From Bacillota bacterium (GTDB lineage Bacteria; Bacillota; Clostridia; Oscillospirales; Ruminococcaceae): a stretch of DNA of 64,000 nt. Both the position numbers and the translations under genes were made by a program. This document shows, in pieces, positions 44,050-53,945 of the stretch (position 1 is the stretch's first letter; each line of letters starts with the position of its first letter). Below the pieces are notes generated by a model that was not told the origin of the DNA, did not search any database, and was given only the letters and a program-made list of their open reading frames with translations. Location of the stretch: the NCBI GenBank assembly GCA_023460035.1, contig JAEWRN010000007.1, positions 62,001 through 126,000 of the forward strand. Direction: 5' to 3'.

Positions 44050-44123
44050 CGATATAACTCCTTTGCTGTGCTAATAATTACTGAACTACCCCAATTTATG
44101 CGAAAAAACATAATATGAAACTA

Positions 44124-46826
44124 TTATAGCCTACAAACAAAATTATAGGTTCCTGACCCGATTGCATGTTGTTCCCCGTTGGGCAATATCACCGTACAAG
44201 TAGTGTTACAGGGGATTTTCACCTCTAGCTGGAAGATTTCGTTTTCTTTTTTCCAGCTGCTAGATATTTCCCCATACATGCTTTTGAAGCTACTTTGTGC
44301 CCATGTCATCGATTCGTCCGGTATTGGTTTAATTAGCGATTTTTTAAAGCCGGCACTTTGATTTTGAATTCCTGCAACATTGCGGTAAATCCAATCAAAT
44401 ACGCAACCAAGAGCATAATGGTTATAAGATAAATTGCCTGTCTTGCCATCGGGTTTAATTCCATCCCAGCTTTCCCAAATGGTGGTAGCTCCTTTTTTAA
44501 TTTCGTAAAACCAAGAAGGACAATTTTCTTGGTACAATATTTTATAAACAGTATCCTGCATCCCATATTTCGTCAGTACATCAAGCAGTATAGGAGTTGA
44601 CAAAAAACCTGTGTCTAAGCAGAAATGATTATCTTCAATCAATTGTTTGAGTCGCTGTACTACTTTATCTACAGCGTTTTCAGGGACAATATCATACCAT
44701 AATGCACAAACATAACAACCCTGTAAATCTGGATTAATCACCCCTGATTCCGAAATATAAGTATCGGAGATTGCTTTCTTTATCCGAAGATTTAAAGTGT
44801 GGTATTTCACTGCGGATTCTTCATCGCAAATAATTTTTGAAATTTCAGACATCATTTCCGCAGAATAGGCATAATAAACAGATGCGATAAATTCTTTTGT
44901 CGCTTTTGCGCCTTTTACACTGCCCATCATTCCTTTTGAGATACTGGGAATCATCCAATCGCCGTAATGCCATCCGGTGTTCCATAGATATTTATGGTTT
45001 TCAATTTCGGCGGGAGATTTGTTCTTCTTTTTTTCGAAGTTATCGGGGTTGAAATTTTCTGCCCGATATGTTACATAATTCATCCATCTCTTCATCATAG
45101 GGTAGTACTTTTTTAGAATATTAAAGTTGCCATACATTTTATATATGGTATAAGGCACAATAATACAGGCCTCTGACCAACCGGCAGAGCAACACCCCTC
45201 TTTGCTTTGAAGCTTCAAGGAATTTTGATAAGAAATGCTAAAGGGAACAACGCAGGGAATTTGGCCATCACTAAGTTGCTCTGCTTCCATACTGTCTAAC
45301 CAACGCTCCAAAAAGGCGGTCATATCCTGGTTGTAAGCGGCAGTGGGGGCAAACACTTGGATATCGGCAGTCCACCCAGCGCGTTCTCTTTGAGGGCAAT
45401 CGGTTGGAATAGAAATCATATTGGAACATTGTGACCATCGAACATTAGAGTATAGTTTGTTCACTAGTTCATTGCTACATCTAAAGTAGGATAAGTTTTC
45501 CATACGGCTTGAAATTGCAATTCCACAAAAATCTTCCAATTTGAAATTGCTGATACCAGAAACTTTTACATAACGGAACCCGTGAAAAGTGAATTGGGGC
45601 TCAAAAAGTTCTTCCTTTTCCCCCGAACAAATAAAAATATCAGTCTGATCCTTGTTAACGCCGATAATATTATTCAAGTAATCCCCGTTTTTATCCAGAA
45701 CCTCACCGTGTTCAAGTTTGATTATAGTGCCTTTGGGGGCAGAAACTTTTAAGCGTATAAACCCGGCAAAATTTTGACCAAAGTCGACGACATTTTCTCC
45801 TTTAGGCGTATGTAAAATCTGGGTTGGTTTAATTTCCTTGTACCTTTCAACAGGCCCGCCAATTTGTGCAACTAGATTGCTGTCTCCGTAATCGATGAGA
45901 GTGACAGGCTTCCAATCATGTGCATCAAAACCTGCTTTGCTAAACTTTTCAATTGTCTGTGTATAGTTATGGTCTTGCTTTTCGCCTATAAAAATATCAG
46001 AATAACGAATGGGGCCATCTGAACTGCATTTGAATTTTTCATCTGAAATAATAGTTGTTTTAGTGTTGTCACTATAAGTTAATTCTATTTCAAGAAGAAG
46101 AGCTCTTGACATTCCATATTGGTTGCTTTCACCCCCGATGCCAATTCTTCCTGCCCACCAGCCATCTGCAAGCATTACACCGCAAGCATTATTGCCCACA
46201 ACTAACATGCTTGTAATGTCATAGGTCTGGTAGCAGAGATATTTCTGGTAAGCAGTAAATTCAGGCGCCAAAAGCCGTTTGTCGGGTGCATTTCCATTGA
46301 ATTGTATCGAATAAATACCATGGGCCGTTACATATGCCCGTGCTTTTGTAAGCCCTGGCTTGACTTCGAATTCTTTTCGCAAAAGAGACACAGGGAGAAG
46401 CCGTTCATCTGGCGGTAGTTTGGGCTTCGATTTCAATGCCATGCTCATCATTAGTGGAATTGGCTTTTCATATTTTACGCTTGCAATAGTCGGTTCAATC
46501 CATTTTGCTGAAAGTTTTGCCGGGGCAGATTCGAAATAATCTGTGCTCTCCGCTTTCTGTCCATGATTATCCCAGACAATTACTTTCCAGTGATAAACTT
46601 GTTTTTCAACTACCTGAAAATTATCCAGAACTACTTCGATTGATTGAGAGGAGAAAATGCGGCCGGAATCATATACCGATTGATTTTCAATATCAATTAT
46701 TAACTGATAGGCGTTTTGCAAAGTATTAGGTGTATCGGAAAAAAGCTGCCAAGAGAAAACAGGCGCCCCAGTTATACCCAAAGGAGCTTTTTCATGATTA
46801 CACTTCAGACCAGTAACCGTTAACAT
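44124..46826 (-). CDS. GH78 alpha-L-rhamnosidase (second copy)
   Basis: 900 aa, no signal peptide. It is more AT-rich than the first GH78 and only distantly alike. Catalytic region TDCPQRERAGWTADI gives Asp476, Glu481 and Asp488; Glu785 is in TIWESWDG. It shares the N-terminal beta-sandwich plan (NAYQLIIDIENQSVYDSG). GGGGAG lies before ATG 46826; longer reading frames upstream lack a ribosome site. Followed by rhaBAD on the same strand, it couples rhamnose release to its catabolism. Confidence 0.92.
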   Translation of the reverse strand: MLTVTGLKCNHEKAPLGITGAPVFSWQLFSDTPNTLQNAYQLIIDIENQSVYDSGRIFSSQSIEVVLDNFQVVEKQVYHWKVIVWDNHGQKAESTDYFESAPAKLSAKWIEPTIASVKYEKPIPLMMSMALKSKPKLPPDERLLPVSLLRKEFEVKPGLTKARAYVTAHGIYSIQFNGNAPDKRLLAPEFTAYQKYLCYQTYDITSMLVVGNNACGVMLADGWWAGRIGIGGESNQYGMSRALLLEIELTYSDNTKTTIISDEKFKCSSDGPIRYSDIFIGEKQDHNYTQTIEKFSKAGFDAHDWKPVTLIDYGDSNLVAQIGGPVERYKEIKPTQILHTPKGENVVDFGQNFAGFIRLKVSAPKGTIIKLEHGEVLDKNGDYLNNIIGVNKDQTDIFICSGEKEELFEPQFTFHGFRYVKVSGISNFKLEDFCGIAISSRMENLSYFRCSNELVNKLYSNVRWSQCSNMISIPTDCPQRERAGWTADIQVFAPTAAYNQDMTAFLERWLDSMEAEQLSDGQIPCVVPFSISYQNSLKLQSKEGCCSAGWSEACIIVPYTIYKMYGNFNILKKYYPMMKRWMNYVTYRAENFNPDNFEKKKNKSPAEIENHKYLWNTGWHYGDWMIPSISKGMMGSVKGAKATKEFIASVYYAYSAEMMSEISKIICDEESAVKYHTLNLRIKKAISDTYISESGVINPDLQGCYVCALWYDIVPENAVDKVVQRLKQLIEDNHFCLDTGFLSTPILLDVLTKYGMQDTVYKILYQENCPSWFYEIKKGATTIWESWDGIKPDGKTGNLSYNHYALGCVFDWIYRNVAGIQNQSAGFKKSLIKPIPDESMTWAQSSFKSMYGEISSSWKKENEIFQLEVKIPCNTTCTVILPNGEQHAIGSGTYNFVCRL

Positions 46827-46998
46827 GTGCACTCTCCCCAATTCGCTAAAATATTTATAGATTGTTTCTTTAACACCAATCATATCAAATATATTATGGG
46901 TAGTATGGAAATGTATAACAATAGAAAAAACGAATGATTTTGGGGTAAAATGCGAATCAGAAATTAAAAAGAGTGACAATAGAAATGTGAAAAGCCAT

Positions 46999-48075
46999 TT
47001 ATGGAGCGGGCGAAAATTGATTTTTATATATGGTTGGTGTGCATCCGGTTTCTCTTTTAAATACTTTTGTAAAATAGGCAGGGTCTTTATAGCCTGCTTT
47101 TTCAGCGAGGATGGCTAAATTAACATGATTGTACCTCAAAAGTTCTTTTGCCATTTCGATTTTTGCAGAAGTCACAAGTTGGGAAAACGACTTACCCGTG
47201 TGTTTTTTAAGAATAAGTGATAAATACCTTTCGCTGAAATGAAACTTTTTTGCACAGTCTTTTAATGTGATGTGGGTAGAATTTACCAATATATAGTTTA
47301 GCATCTGCGAAACCTCGCTGTATTTATCAAAATAGCCAGGAGGATATTTCACATGATCTTCATGGTGTTGCAAGAGCGTTCCTACGAAAACTGCAAAATA
47401 TCCATTCATGATTTCAGAGTAATATTGACCTTTCCCTTCACAGGCTTGAAACATTCTAAGAATTATTTCTTTAAGGATTTCGTCATTACCAGTGGAACAG
47501 ACCAAATATTTGTGGAACTGGTTAGAATACAAAATCTCATTAAAAAAGACGGACAGTATATTGGAGGATTTCAACAAGGTTGTGAAAACTTGATCAAAAG
47601 TAGAAATTTTAATTAAAATATTTAAAACAATTGTTTCATCGTCTTTTACATAGACGGAGTGTTCTACTTTTGGAGGGATGATACAAAGGTCTCCGCCTGA
47701 AAAGATAAGATTTTTGCCATCGATGACATTAATGCACTGCCCTGAAAAAACAAACAACACTTCAAAGAAGCTATGGAGATGCATGATGGGAAATGAGTAT
47801 CTTGGGTGTTTGGTGATGCGAACGTCGTCAACATCGTTAAAAAAATGCGATTCTGGCAATTCGAAATTTTCGTCGGATAGGCGCAGAGATGTAACATAAT
47901 TTTCTTTTAATACAGTATGTCCGACGCTGTTAAAATGCTCATCCAGTATGATTTTGTTTTGTTGTGTGGGGACAAACTTATAACACACAAGGTGCTTGTT
48001 ATAGTAGTCTTTTTGAAAAGATTCCAATTTAGTGAACTGAAAAAGATTTTCTTTTGCAGACTCTAAAAAATTCAT
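46999..48075 (-). CDS. AraC-family regulator with cupin-like N-terminus (rhamnose operon)
   Basis: 358 aa. An N-terminal cupin-like sensor (PIMHLHSFFEVLFVFSGQCINVIDG) precedes a C-terminal AraC DNA-binding domain (ITLKDCAKKFHFSERYLSLILKKHTGKSF ... AEKAGYKDPAYFTKVFKRETG). It lies 172 bases upstream of the GH78-rhaBAD genes on the same strand and probably activates them in response to rhamnose, in the manner of RhaR/RhaS. ATG 48075 is preferred, with GAAAGAG upstream. Confidence 0.86.
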   Translation of the reverse strand: MNFLESAKENLFQFTKLESFQKDYYNKHLVCYKFVPTQQNKIILDEHFNSVGHTVLKENYVTSLRLSDENFELPESHFFNDVDDVRITKHPRYSFPIMHLHSFFEVLFVFSGQCINVIDGKNLIFSGGDLCIIPPKVEHSVYVKDDETIVLNILIKISTFDQVFTTLLKSSNILSVFFNEILYSNQFHKYLVCSTGNDEILKEIILRMFQACEGKGQYYSEIMNGYFAVFVGTLLQHHEDHVKYPPGYFDKYSEVSQMLNYILVNSTHITLKDCAKKFHFSERYLSLILKKHTGKSFSQLVTSAKIEMAKELLRYNHVNLAILAEKAGYKDPAYFTKVFKRETGCTPTIYKNQFSPAP

Positions 48076-48160
48076 AATAATAACTCTTTCATAATACAAA
48101 GAAGAAAAAATATTGTAGCACGGTGCATGCCACGCCTATAAAAGCAAGAGGCAAACGCAG

Positions 48161-49558
48161 TTAAATACCCAAATAAGCCTTTGCGTTGTCAAAAGCGATG
48201 CCGTTCACAATGGCAGAAAGCTGGTCCATGTCATTCGGGTACTGGCCGCTTTCCACTAAAGTGCCAAGATAATTGCACAGAATACGCCTAAAATACTCGT
48301 GGCGGGGGTAAGACAAAAAGCTGCGGCTGTCGGTCACCATACCAACAAATTTGCCCAACACACCAAGGCTGGCAAAGTCGGTTATCTGGTGGGTCATCCC
48401 GTCCATATGGTCGTTCATCCACCAAGCAGGGCCAAATTGAATTTTACTTGCCGCTTCACTGGACTGAAAATTGCCCGCCATCGAGGCAAGAACATAGTTG
48501 TCTTTGGGGTGAAACGCAAACAGAATGGTTTTGGGCAAAATGTCGTTTTGTTCAAGGCTGTCAAACAGGCGGGCCAGCGGTTCTGCGACCTGCCGGTCAC
48601 TCATGGAATCATACCCGGCGTCCGGCCCAAGCTTTTTAAACATTTTTGTGTTGTTGTTGCGCAGCGCACCAATGTGCAGTTCCATGGCGATGTTGTGCTT
48701 TGTGTATTCGCTGCAAAGGTGGCACAGCAGCGAAGTTTTGTACTTTTCTGCATCTTCTTCGCTCACGCTGCCACCCAGCAGCGCATGCCGAAAAATAGAA
48801 TCCACGGTTGCGGCATCTGCTTCGCGGTATGGGATAGCGGTAAACGAATGGTCGCTTGCAACGCAGCCCATCGCGGCAAAAAAAGCAACGCGCTGCGAAA
48901 GCGCGGCTTTTAATTGGCCGTAGTTTTCAATCGCTATGCCGGCTGCCGCCGCAAGTTTTTGAATGTAGTCGCCAAAACCGGGTTGGTCGATGCCAAGGGC
49001 TTTGTCCGGCCGAAATGCCGGCAGCACCTTAACGCCAAAGCTTGCGTCCTGCGCAAGCAGTTTGTGGTATTCCAGGCTGTCCGCCGGGTCGTCGGTGGTG
49101 CACAATGCGACAACATTACACTTTTTAATAATTTCCCGCGGGGTAAAACCGCCGGCCGCTATTTTTGCATTTGCTTTTTGCCAAATGGTATCTGCGGTTT
49201 TGGGGGACAAAGGCAGGTCAATGTCAAAAAAACGCTGCAGCTCAAGGTGCGCCCAATGGTAAAGCGGGTTGCCGATGCAAAACGGCAGGGTTTCGGCCCA
49301 AGCCTTGAATTTTTCGACTTCACTGCCGTCACCGGTAATATACTTTTCCTCAATGCCACAACCCCGCATCGCACGCCATTTGTAGTGGTCGCCGCCAAGC
49401 CAAAGTTCGGCAATCGTTTGAAACGGTTTGTTTTCGTAAATTTCCTTCGGCGACAAGTGACAATGGTAATCAAAAATTGGCTGCTTTGAAGCAACCGCAA
49501 ACAGTTTTTTGGCAGTTGGGGTCTCTAATAAAAAATCTTCGTCCATAAACGCTTTCAT
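48161..49558 (-). CDS. uxaC: glucuronate isomerase
   Basis: 465 aa, full length. Family signatures IFDYHCHLSPKEI (zinc-binding His pair), WLGGDHYKWRAMR, HIGALRNNN and GMVTDSRSFLSYPRHEYFRR are intact. It converts D-glucuronate to D-fructuronate, or galacturonate to tagaturonate. Downstream mannonate genes rather than altronate genes indicate glucuronate as the main substrate. It follows the GntR gene on the minus strand by 123 bases and probably shares its transcript. Confidence 0.96.
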   Translation of the reverse strand: MKAFMDEDFLLETPTAKKLFAVASKQPIFDYHCHLSPKEIYENKPFQTIAELWLGGDHYKWRAMRGCGIEEKYITGDGSEVEKFKAWAETLPFCIGNPLYHWAHLELQRFFDIDLPLSPKTADTIWQKANAKIAAGGFTPREIIKKCNVVALCTTDDPADSLEYHKLLAQDASFGVKVLPAFRPDKALGIDQPGFGDYIQKLAAAAGIAIENYGQLKAALSQRVAFFAAMGCVASDHSFTAIPYREADAATVDSIFRHALLGGSVSEEDAEKYKTSLLCHLCSEYTKHNIAMELHIGALRNNNTKMFKKLGPDAGYDSMSDRQVAEPLARLFDSLEQNDILPKTILFAFHPKDNYVLASMAGNFQSSEAASKIQFGPAWWMNDHMDGMTHQITDFASLGVLGKFVGMVTDSRSFLSYPRHEYFRRILCNYLGTLVESGQYPNDMDQLSAIVNGIAFDNAKAYLGI

Positions 49559-49681
49559 TGAATCACCAATCCTAAGTTTAGTCTGGTTGCAAAAAACAAG
49601 ATGAAAAGATGCAATGTTTGCTTTGGGGTTGTAAAGTAGGTGCTGTGGTGCGGGCTGTTCGGGCTGCCGCGCCGGCGCAGC

Positions 49682-50383
49682 TTACACAGAGCCGGTAAAA
49701 TAATCGCCGTGCTGGTAAATCACTTCGGCGCTTTTTGCAAAGCCCTGGTTGATGTGCTCATAGATTAAAGCACGTAGCTCGTCGATTTTTTTGCCTAAAA
49801 TCAATTCTAAAATGCCAACGTGCTGCTGGTACAGCAAATTTAAATCGCGCCCTTCGCCAAGGTCCATCAGCGCACGAAAACGGTGATAGTGGGCAATATG
49901 CGCTCCGATCATGTGCGAAAGCTGTTCTCGTCTTGCGGCAATATAAAGTGAATAATGAAATTCGTCATCTAGGCGAATAAATGTGTGGCTAAGAGAATCA
50001 GCCGCATTATTGGTTTCCAGCAATTCTTTTTGTTTTTGAAGAATTACACGTGCCTTGACTGCCTGAATAGGATCATAAAAGAACGCAAGGTCGCTGAATA
50101 CAGCCTGTTCCACTATGGTGCGCAGATAAAGGGCATCTGCAATACCGCTTAGGTCTATTTTGGTTACAAAAGTGCCGACGTGAGGCCGAATTTCAAGCAA
50201 GCCCTCATTTTGCAATGCCTTGAACGCATCGCGAACCGGTGTGCGGGACACGTTGAATTTTTCGGTCATGTCGTTTTCATTCAACATGGTGCCGGGGGCG
50301 TATTCTAGGTTTAATATTTGGTTGCGAAGTGTGCAATATACATTATTAGACATGGCTTCGCTTCGCTTTTTTTGCTCATCCAT
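49682..50383 (-). CDS. GntR/FadR-family regulator of the uronate genes (UxuR-like)
   Basis: 233 aa. N-terminal winged helix (LNENDMTEKFNVSRTPVRDAFKALQNEGL) and C-terminal FCD ligand domain (DDEFHYSLYIAA, HIAHYHRFR) with metal/ligand His residues. It is divergent from uxuA. The TTGTATACAA-type operators at 50414, 50601 and 50659 fit the known GntR half-site style (TTGTnnACAA). It is therefore likely to repress itself, uxaC and the uxuA operon until a hexuronate or mannonate is bound. Confidence 0.9.
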   Translation of the reverse strand: MDEQKKRSEAMSNNVYCTLRNQILNLEYAPGTMLNENDMTEKFNVSRTPVRDAFKALQNEGLLEIRPHVGTFVTKIDLSGIADALYLRTIVEQAVFSDLAFFYDPIQAVKARVILQKQKELLETNNAADSLSHTFIRLDDEFHYSLYIAARREQLSHMIGAHIAHYHRFRALMDLGEGRDLNLLYQQHVGILELILGKKIDELRALIYEHINQGFAKSAEVIYQHGDYFTGSV

Positions 50384-50413
50384 AAATCAACTCGTCTCCT
50401 TCAAAATGAAAGA

Positions 50414-50457
50414 CTTGTATACAAGAATATTATACTTTATATATCGGCGCGCGTCAA
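50414..50457 (-). promoter_or_regulatory. gntR promoter with operator over the start site
   Basis: Minus strand TTGACG (50457-50452), 17-base spacer, TATAAT (50434-50429). A perfect 12-bp palindrome CTTGTATACAAG (50414-50425) lies at the predicted +1, so bound repressor would block initiation. Confidence 0.87.
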
Positions 50458-50594
50458 TAATTTATCGCTTACTGCAAGTGGTAAAATAAGAGAAATATCG
50501 CAAAAATTCAATAAATTTGCTCTAATTTTTGAACTTTTAAAGTAACGTGCTTGTCACTTTTGTTTTGAAAGCGAAAGTCAAAAATGAAACTGTG

Positions 50595-50667
50595 TTGACA
50601 TTTGTATACAAGCGATGCTATAATCTCCACGTAAATTCATATTCTGTAATTGAAGATGTTGTATACA
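50595..50667 (+). promoter_or_regulatory. uxuA promoter with two GntR-type operators
   Basis: TTGACA (50595-50600), 18-base spacer, TATAAT (50619-50624): a near-consensus promoter. The spacer contains TTTGTATACAAG (50601-50612) and a further TTGTATACA lies at 50659-50667 in the leader. The leader before uxuA is about 110 bases. The rest of the 358-base gap (50384-50741) shows no gene. Confidence 0.88.
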
Positions 50668-50741
50668 TAAACAAGAACAGAGGGTAATAAATTGTAAAAG
50701 ACTTTAGAATACAAAAAGTTATAATATAAAGGAGAACATTC

Positions 50742-51785
50742 ATGAAACTGACATTTCGCTGGTATGGGCCTGACGACCCCGTGTCCTTGGAACATATTCG
50801 CCAGATTCCATGTATGAGCGGAATCGTATCGGCCGTATATGATGTACCCGTGGGGGAAGCGTGGCCCATGGAAAAAATAACCGCCGTACGGGACGCGGCA
50901 GTGCAAAGCGGCCTTGAATTTGAAGTTGTTGAAAGTGTGCCGGTGCACGAAGACATTAAGTTGGGCAAACCCACAAGGGATCGCCTGATCGATCACTACT
51001 GCGAAACAATTCGCCGCCTGTCAAAGGTGGGGGTCAAGGTAATCTGCTATAACTTTATGCCGGTGTTTGACTGGTTGCGCAGTGACCTTGCCCGCCCCAT
51101 GCCGGATGGCTCCACTGCTTTGGCGTACGATGATGCTGCGGTGCTGGCGATGGACCCGCTGAAAAGCGAGTTGTCACTGCCCGGGTGGGACGAAAGCTAT
51201 GGCAAAGAAGAGCTGAAAGCTTTGATGGCGGAATATGCAAACGTAGATGAAGATAAGCTTTGGGACAATTTTGCGTACTTTATCAACAAGGTCGTCCCTG
51301 TTTGCGAAGAGACCGGTATTAAAATGGCCATTCACCCGGATGACCCGCCATGGGGCATTTTTGGCCTGCCGCGCATTATCACCGGTGCACAGAGTTATGC
51401 AAAAATGAAGAAAATCAACCCTTCTTCGGCAAACGGCATCACGCTGTGCCTTGGCTCTCTTGGTTCTAACCCGGAAAACGACCTGGTTTCGATTGCGCGC
51501 GACTACGCAGACAGAATTTATTTTGTGCATGCGCGCAATGTAAAATGGACTGGCGAGCGGGATTTTCAGGAAGTACCTCATCCATCCGCATGCGGAAGCT
51601 TGAACCTGTATCAAATCCTGAAGACATTACACGGGGCTGGTTTTGATGGCTACATTCGGCCGGATCATGGCCGAATGATTTGGGGGGAAACAGGGCACCC
51701 CGGATATGGCCTGTATGATCGAGCTTTAGGCGCGACCTATATTGTTGGGCTTTGGGAAGCTATTGAGCAGGAGGAAAAACAATGA
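50742..51785 (+). CDS. uxuA: mannonate dehydratase
   Basis: 347 aa, standard length. Starts LTFRWYGPDDPVSLEHIRQIP, with metal-ligand regions MAIHPDDPPW, LCLGSLGSN, FVHARNVK and RPDHGRMIWGE all intact. It dehydrates D-mannonate to 2-keto-3-deoxygluconate. AAAGGAG precedes ATG. It overlaps the mannonate dehydrogenase by four bases. Confidence 0.96.
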   Translation: MKLTFRWYGPDDPVSLEHIRQIPCMSGIVSAVYDVPVGEAWPMEKITAVRDAAVQSGLEFEVVESVPVHEDIKLGKPTRDRLIDHYCETIRRLSKVGVKVICYNFMPVFDWLRSDLARPMPDGSTALAYDDAAVLAMDPLKSELSLPGWDESYGKEELKALMAEYANVDEDKLWDNFAYFINKVVPVCEETGIKMAIHPDDPPWGIFGLPRIITGAQSYAKMKKINPSSANGITLCLGSLGSNPENDLVSIARDYADRIYFVHARNVKWTGERDFQEVPHPSACGSLNLYQILKTLHGAGFDGYIRPDHGRMIWGETGHPGYGLYDRALGATYIVGLWEAIEQEEKQ

Positions 51786-52630
51786 AACTGCCGTTTGAAA
51801 TTGATTTGAAGAACAAAGTAGCCGTGGTAACCGGTGCAGGTGGCGTGCTGTGCAGCATGTTTGCAGAGGCAATCGCCGCCAGCGGGGCCAAAGTGGCCTT
51901 GCTAGACTTAAATGAACAGGCTGCGCAAAAAGCAGCCGAAGCAATTACCGCGCAGGGCTTTATTGCCAAAGGGTATCAGTGCAATGCGCTGGACAAACAG
52001 AGCCTTGAAGACTGCCACCAGAAAGTGCTGGCAGACTTTGGCTCCTGCGACATTCTGCTGAACGGTGCCGGGGGCAACAACCCGCGTGCGACAACAGAAA
52101 AAGAGTATTACGAAAAAGGCGATATCGACGATGAAGTAAAGAGCTTTTTTGACTTGGACAGCGCCGGCGTAGAGTTTGTGTTCAACCTGAACTTCCTTGG
52201 CACGCTGCTGCCCACGCAGGTGTTTGCAAAAGACATGCTGGAAAAAGAGTCTGCCGTTATTCTGAACGTGTCGTCAATGAACGCGTTCCGCCCGTTGACC
52301 AAGATCCCCGCTTATTCCGGTGCAAAAGCGGCGGTCAGCAACTTTACACAGTGGCTGGCAGTGCACTTCTCTAAAACCGGCATTCGTGTCAACGCAATCG
52401 CGCCGGGCTTCTTTGTGACGAACCAGAACCGCGCCATGCTGTATGACGATGCCGGCAAGCCGACCGCCCGCACGGGCAAAATTCTTGCGGCGACCCCAAT
52501 GGGCCGTTTTGGCGAGGCGGAAGAGCTGCTTGGCACCCTGCTGTGGCTGCTTTCCGACGAAGCGTCCGGCTTTGTCACCGGTATTGTTGTGCCGGTGGAC
52601 GGCGGGTTCTCGGCCTATTCCGGCGTATAA
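51782..52630 (+). CDS. SDR-type D-mannonate (fructuronate) oxidoreductase
   Basis: 282 aa SDR with TGAGGVLCSMFAE as a modified cofactor loop, Ser165 and Tyr178/Lys182 (YSGAK). The long inserted segment EYYEKGDIDDEVKSFFDLD is characteristic of the Bacillus-type mannonate dehydrogenase (YjmF/UxuB-like SDR), not of the larger MDR-like E. coli UxuB. It reduces fructuronate to mannonate. Coupled to uxuA by a 4-base overlap. Confidence 0.9.
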   Translation: MKLPFEIDLKNKVAVVTGAGGVLCSMFAEAIAASGAKVALLDLNEQAAQKAAEAITAQGFIAKGYQCNALDKQSLEDCHQKVLADFGSCDILLNGAGGNNPRATTEKEYYEKGDIDDEVKSFFDLDSAGVEFVFNLNFLGTLLPTQVFAKDMLEKESAVILNVSSMNAFRPLTKIPAYSGAKAAVSNFTQWLAVHFSKTGIRVNAIAPGFFVTNQNRAMLYDDAGKPTARTGKILAATPMGRFGEAEELLGTLLWLLSDEASGFVTGIVVPVDGGFSAYSGV

Positions 52631-52977
52631 CAGCTTGCGGGCTTTGCAGGCAAAGTTTGTGCCCTAAAGACGAAACCATGACTCGACCGCGCAGTGCCGC
52701 GGGCGGGCCATGGTATTTGTCTATTCAAGCGGTTCTCTGCAATATGACTTTAAATGTGGTGCAGTAAACTAAATAGCAGCCTGTAAACCGGGCGGTGCCC
52801 TGTAAAAGAAGCCAGGCCCCTTATTACCCTTTATACCAAGGCTATCTGGGCGGGCCGTTGTGCCCGCAAAAAGCCCGGCACAGGGGTACCACGCCGGCAT
52901 GTCGCCCAGCCGCAGTGCAGCACGGGGCAAAAAGCGGAGAAACATCAATTTCCCGTTTCCACAGGAGGAAAACGACC
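52631..52977 (+). other. 347-base non-coding gap before kdgK
   Basis: No convincing gene or terminator. GC-rich, with a short hairpin GCGGGC / GCCCGC near 52850-52867 not followed by T. AGGAGG precedes kdgK. The gap could hold a second promoter or a decayed gene; nothing specific is recognised. Confidence 0.4.
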
Positions 52978-53934
52978 ATGAAAAAGAAACTTCTGCTAGT
53001 CGGCGAGCCAATGGGCCTTTTTATTGCCCAGGAAGAGGCCCGGCTTGAAGATGTGAACCTGTTTGCAGCGCAAGTGGCAGGTGCGGAATTTAATGTTGCA
53101 GTTGGCCTTTCAAGGCTGGGGCATGCGGTGGGGTACCTGACAAAACTGGGCAACGACCCGTTTGGCAAACGAATCGTCAACACGATGCAAAAAAACGGCA
53201 TCGACACCTCACTGATCACCTATTGCGACGACCACCGAACGGGTTTTATGCTCAAGGGCAAAACAAGCCACGGCGACCCGGACATTTTCTATTTTAGAAA
53301 AGATTCGGCGGCCTCTACAATCTCGGTAGAAGACCTTACGCAGCTTGACCTTTCAGACTACGGGTATCTGCACATCACCGGTATTCTGCCGCCGCTGTCA
53401 AAATCGGCGTTAGAGGCAACACGGTATTTGATGCAGCGCGCCAAACAGGCCGGTTTGACCGTGTTTTTTGACCCCAACCTGCGTTTACAGCTTTGGCCCG
53501 ACACACAGACCATGGTGACAGAACTGAACCTGTTTGCCGGATTTGCCGACTATGTATTGCCGGGCTGCAAAGAGGGTAAAATTCTTTGTGGCAGCGAAGT
53601 GCCCGAAGAAATTGCGGCGTTTTACCTTGCGCGCGGTGCAAAAGCGGTCGTTGTGAAAACGGGGGCAAAAGGCGCCTATGCTGCAACCAAAAAGGGTGGC
53701 TTTTATTCCCGTACCTACCCCGCAAAAGAAATTGTAGACACGGTGGGAGCGGGCGACGGCTTTGCGGCAGGTGTCATCAGCGCGGTGATGGAGGGGCTGC
53801 CCCTGGAAGAAGCGGTGCGGCGCGCTAACGCAATCGGTACCATTCAGGTGATGAGCGTAGGCGACAACGAAGGCCTGCCCACAAGGGAAGAACTGGACCG
53901 TTTTATGAACGAAAACCAGCAGGAAACAGAATAG
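52978..53934 (+). CDS. kdgK: 2-keto-3-deoxygluconate kinase
   Basis: 318 aa PfkB/ribokinase-fold kinase. Substrate side GEFNVAVGLSRLG-type motif reads AGAEFNVAVGLSRLG near residue 37. The catalytic Asp260 is in DTVGAGDGFAAG. ATG 52978 has AGGAGG upstream. It phosphorylates KDG from UxuA to KDPG, used by the aldolase encoded 11 bases downstream. Confidence 0.93.
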   Translation: MKKKLLLVGEPMGLFIAQEEARLEDVNLFAAQVAGAEFNVAVGLSRLGHAVGYLTKLGNDPFGKRIVNTMQKNGIDTSLITYCDDHRTGFMLKGKTSHGDPDIFYFRKDSAASTISVEDLTQLDLSDYGYLHITGILPPLSKSALEATRYLMQRAKQAGLTVFFDPNLRLQLWPDTQTMVTELNLFAGFADYVLPGCKEGKILCGSEVPEEIAAFYLARGAKAVVVKTGAKGAYAATKKGGFYSRTYPAKEIVDTVGAGDGFAAGVISAVMEGLPLEEAVRRANAIGTIQVMSVGDNEGLPTREELDRFMNENQQETE

Positions 53935-53945
53935 GAGGCAACAGG

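Noticed and set aside
52631..52977. Riboswitch or attenuator before kdgK
   Set aside because: A short hairpin exists but no known riboswitch core and no terminator/antiterminator pair could be drawn.
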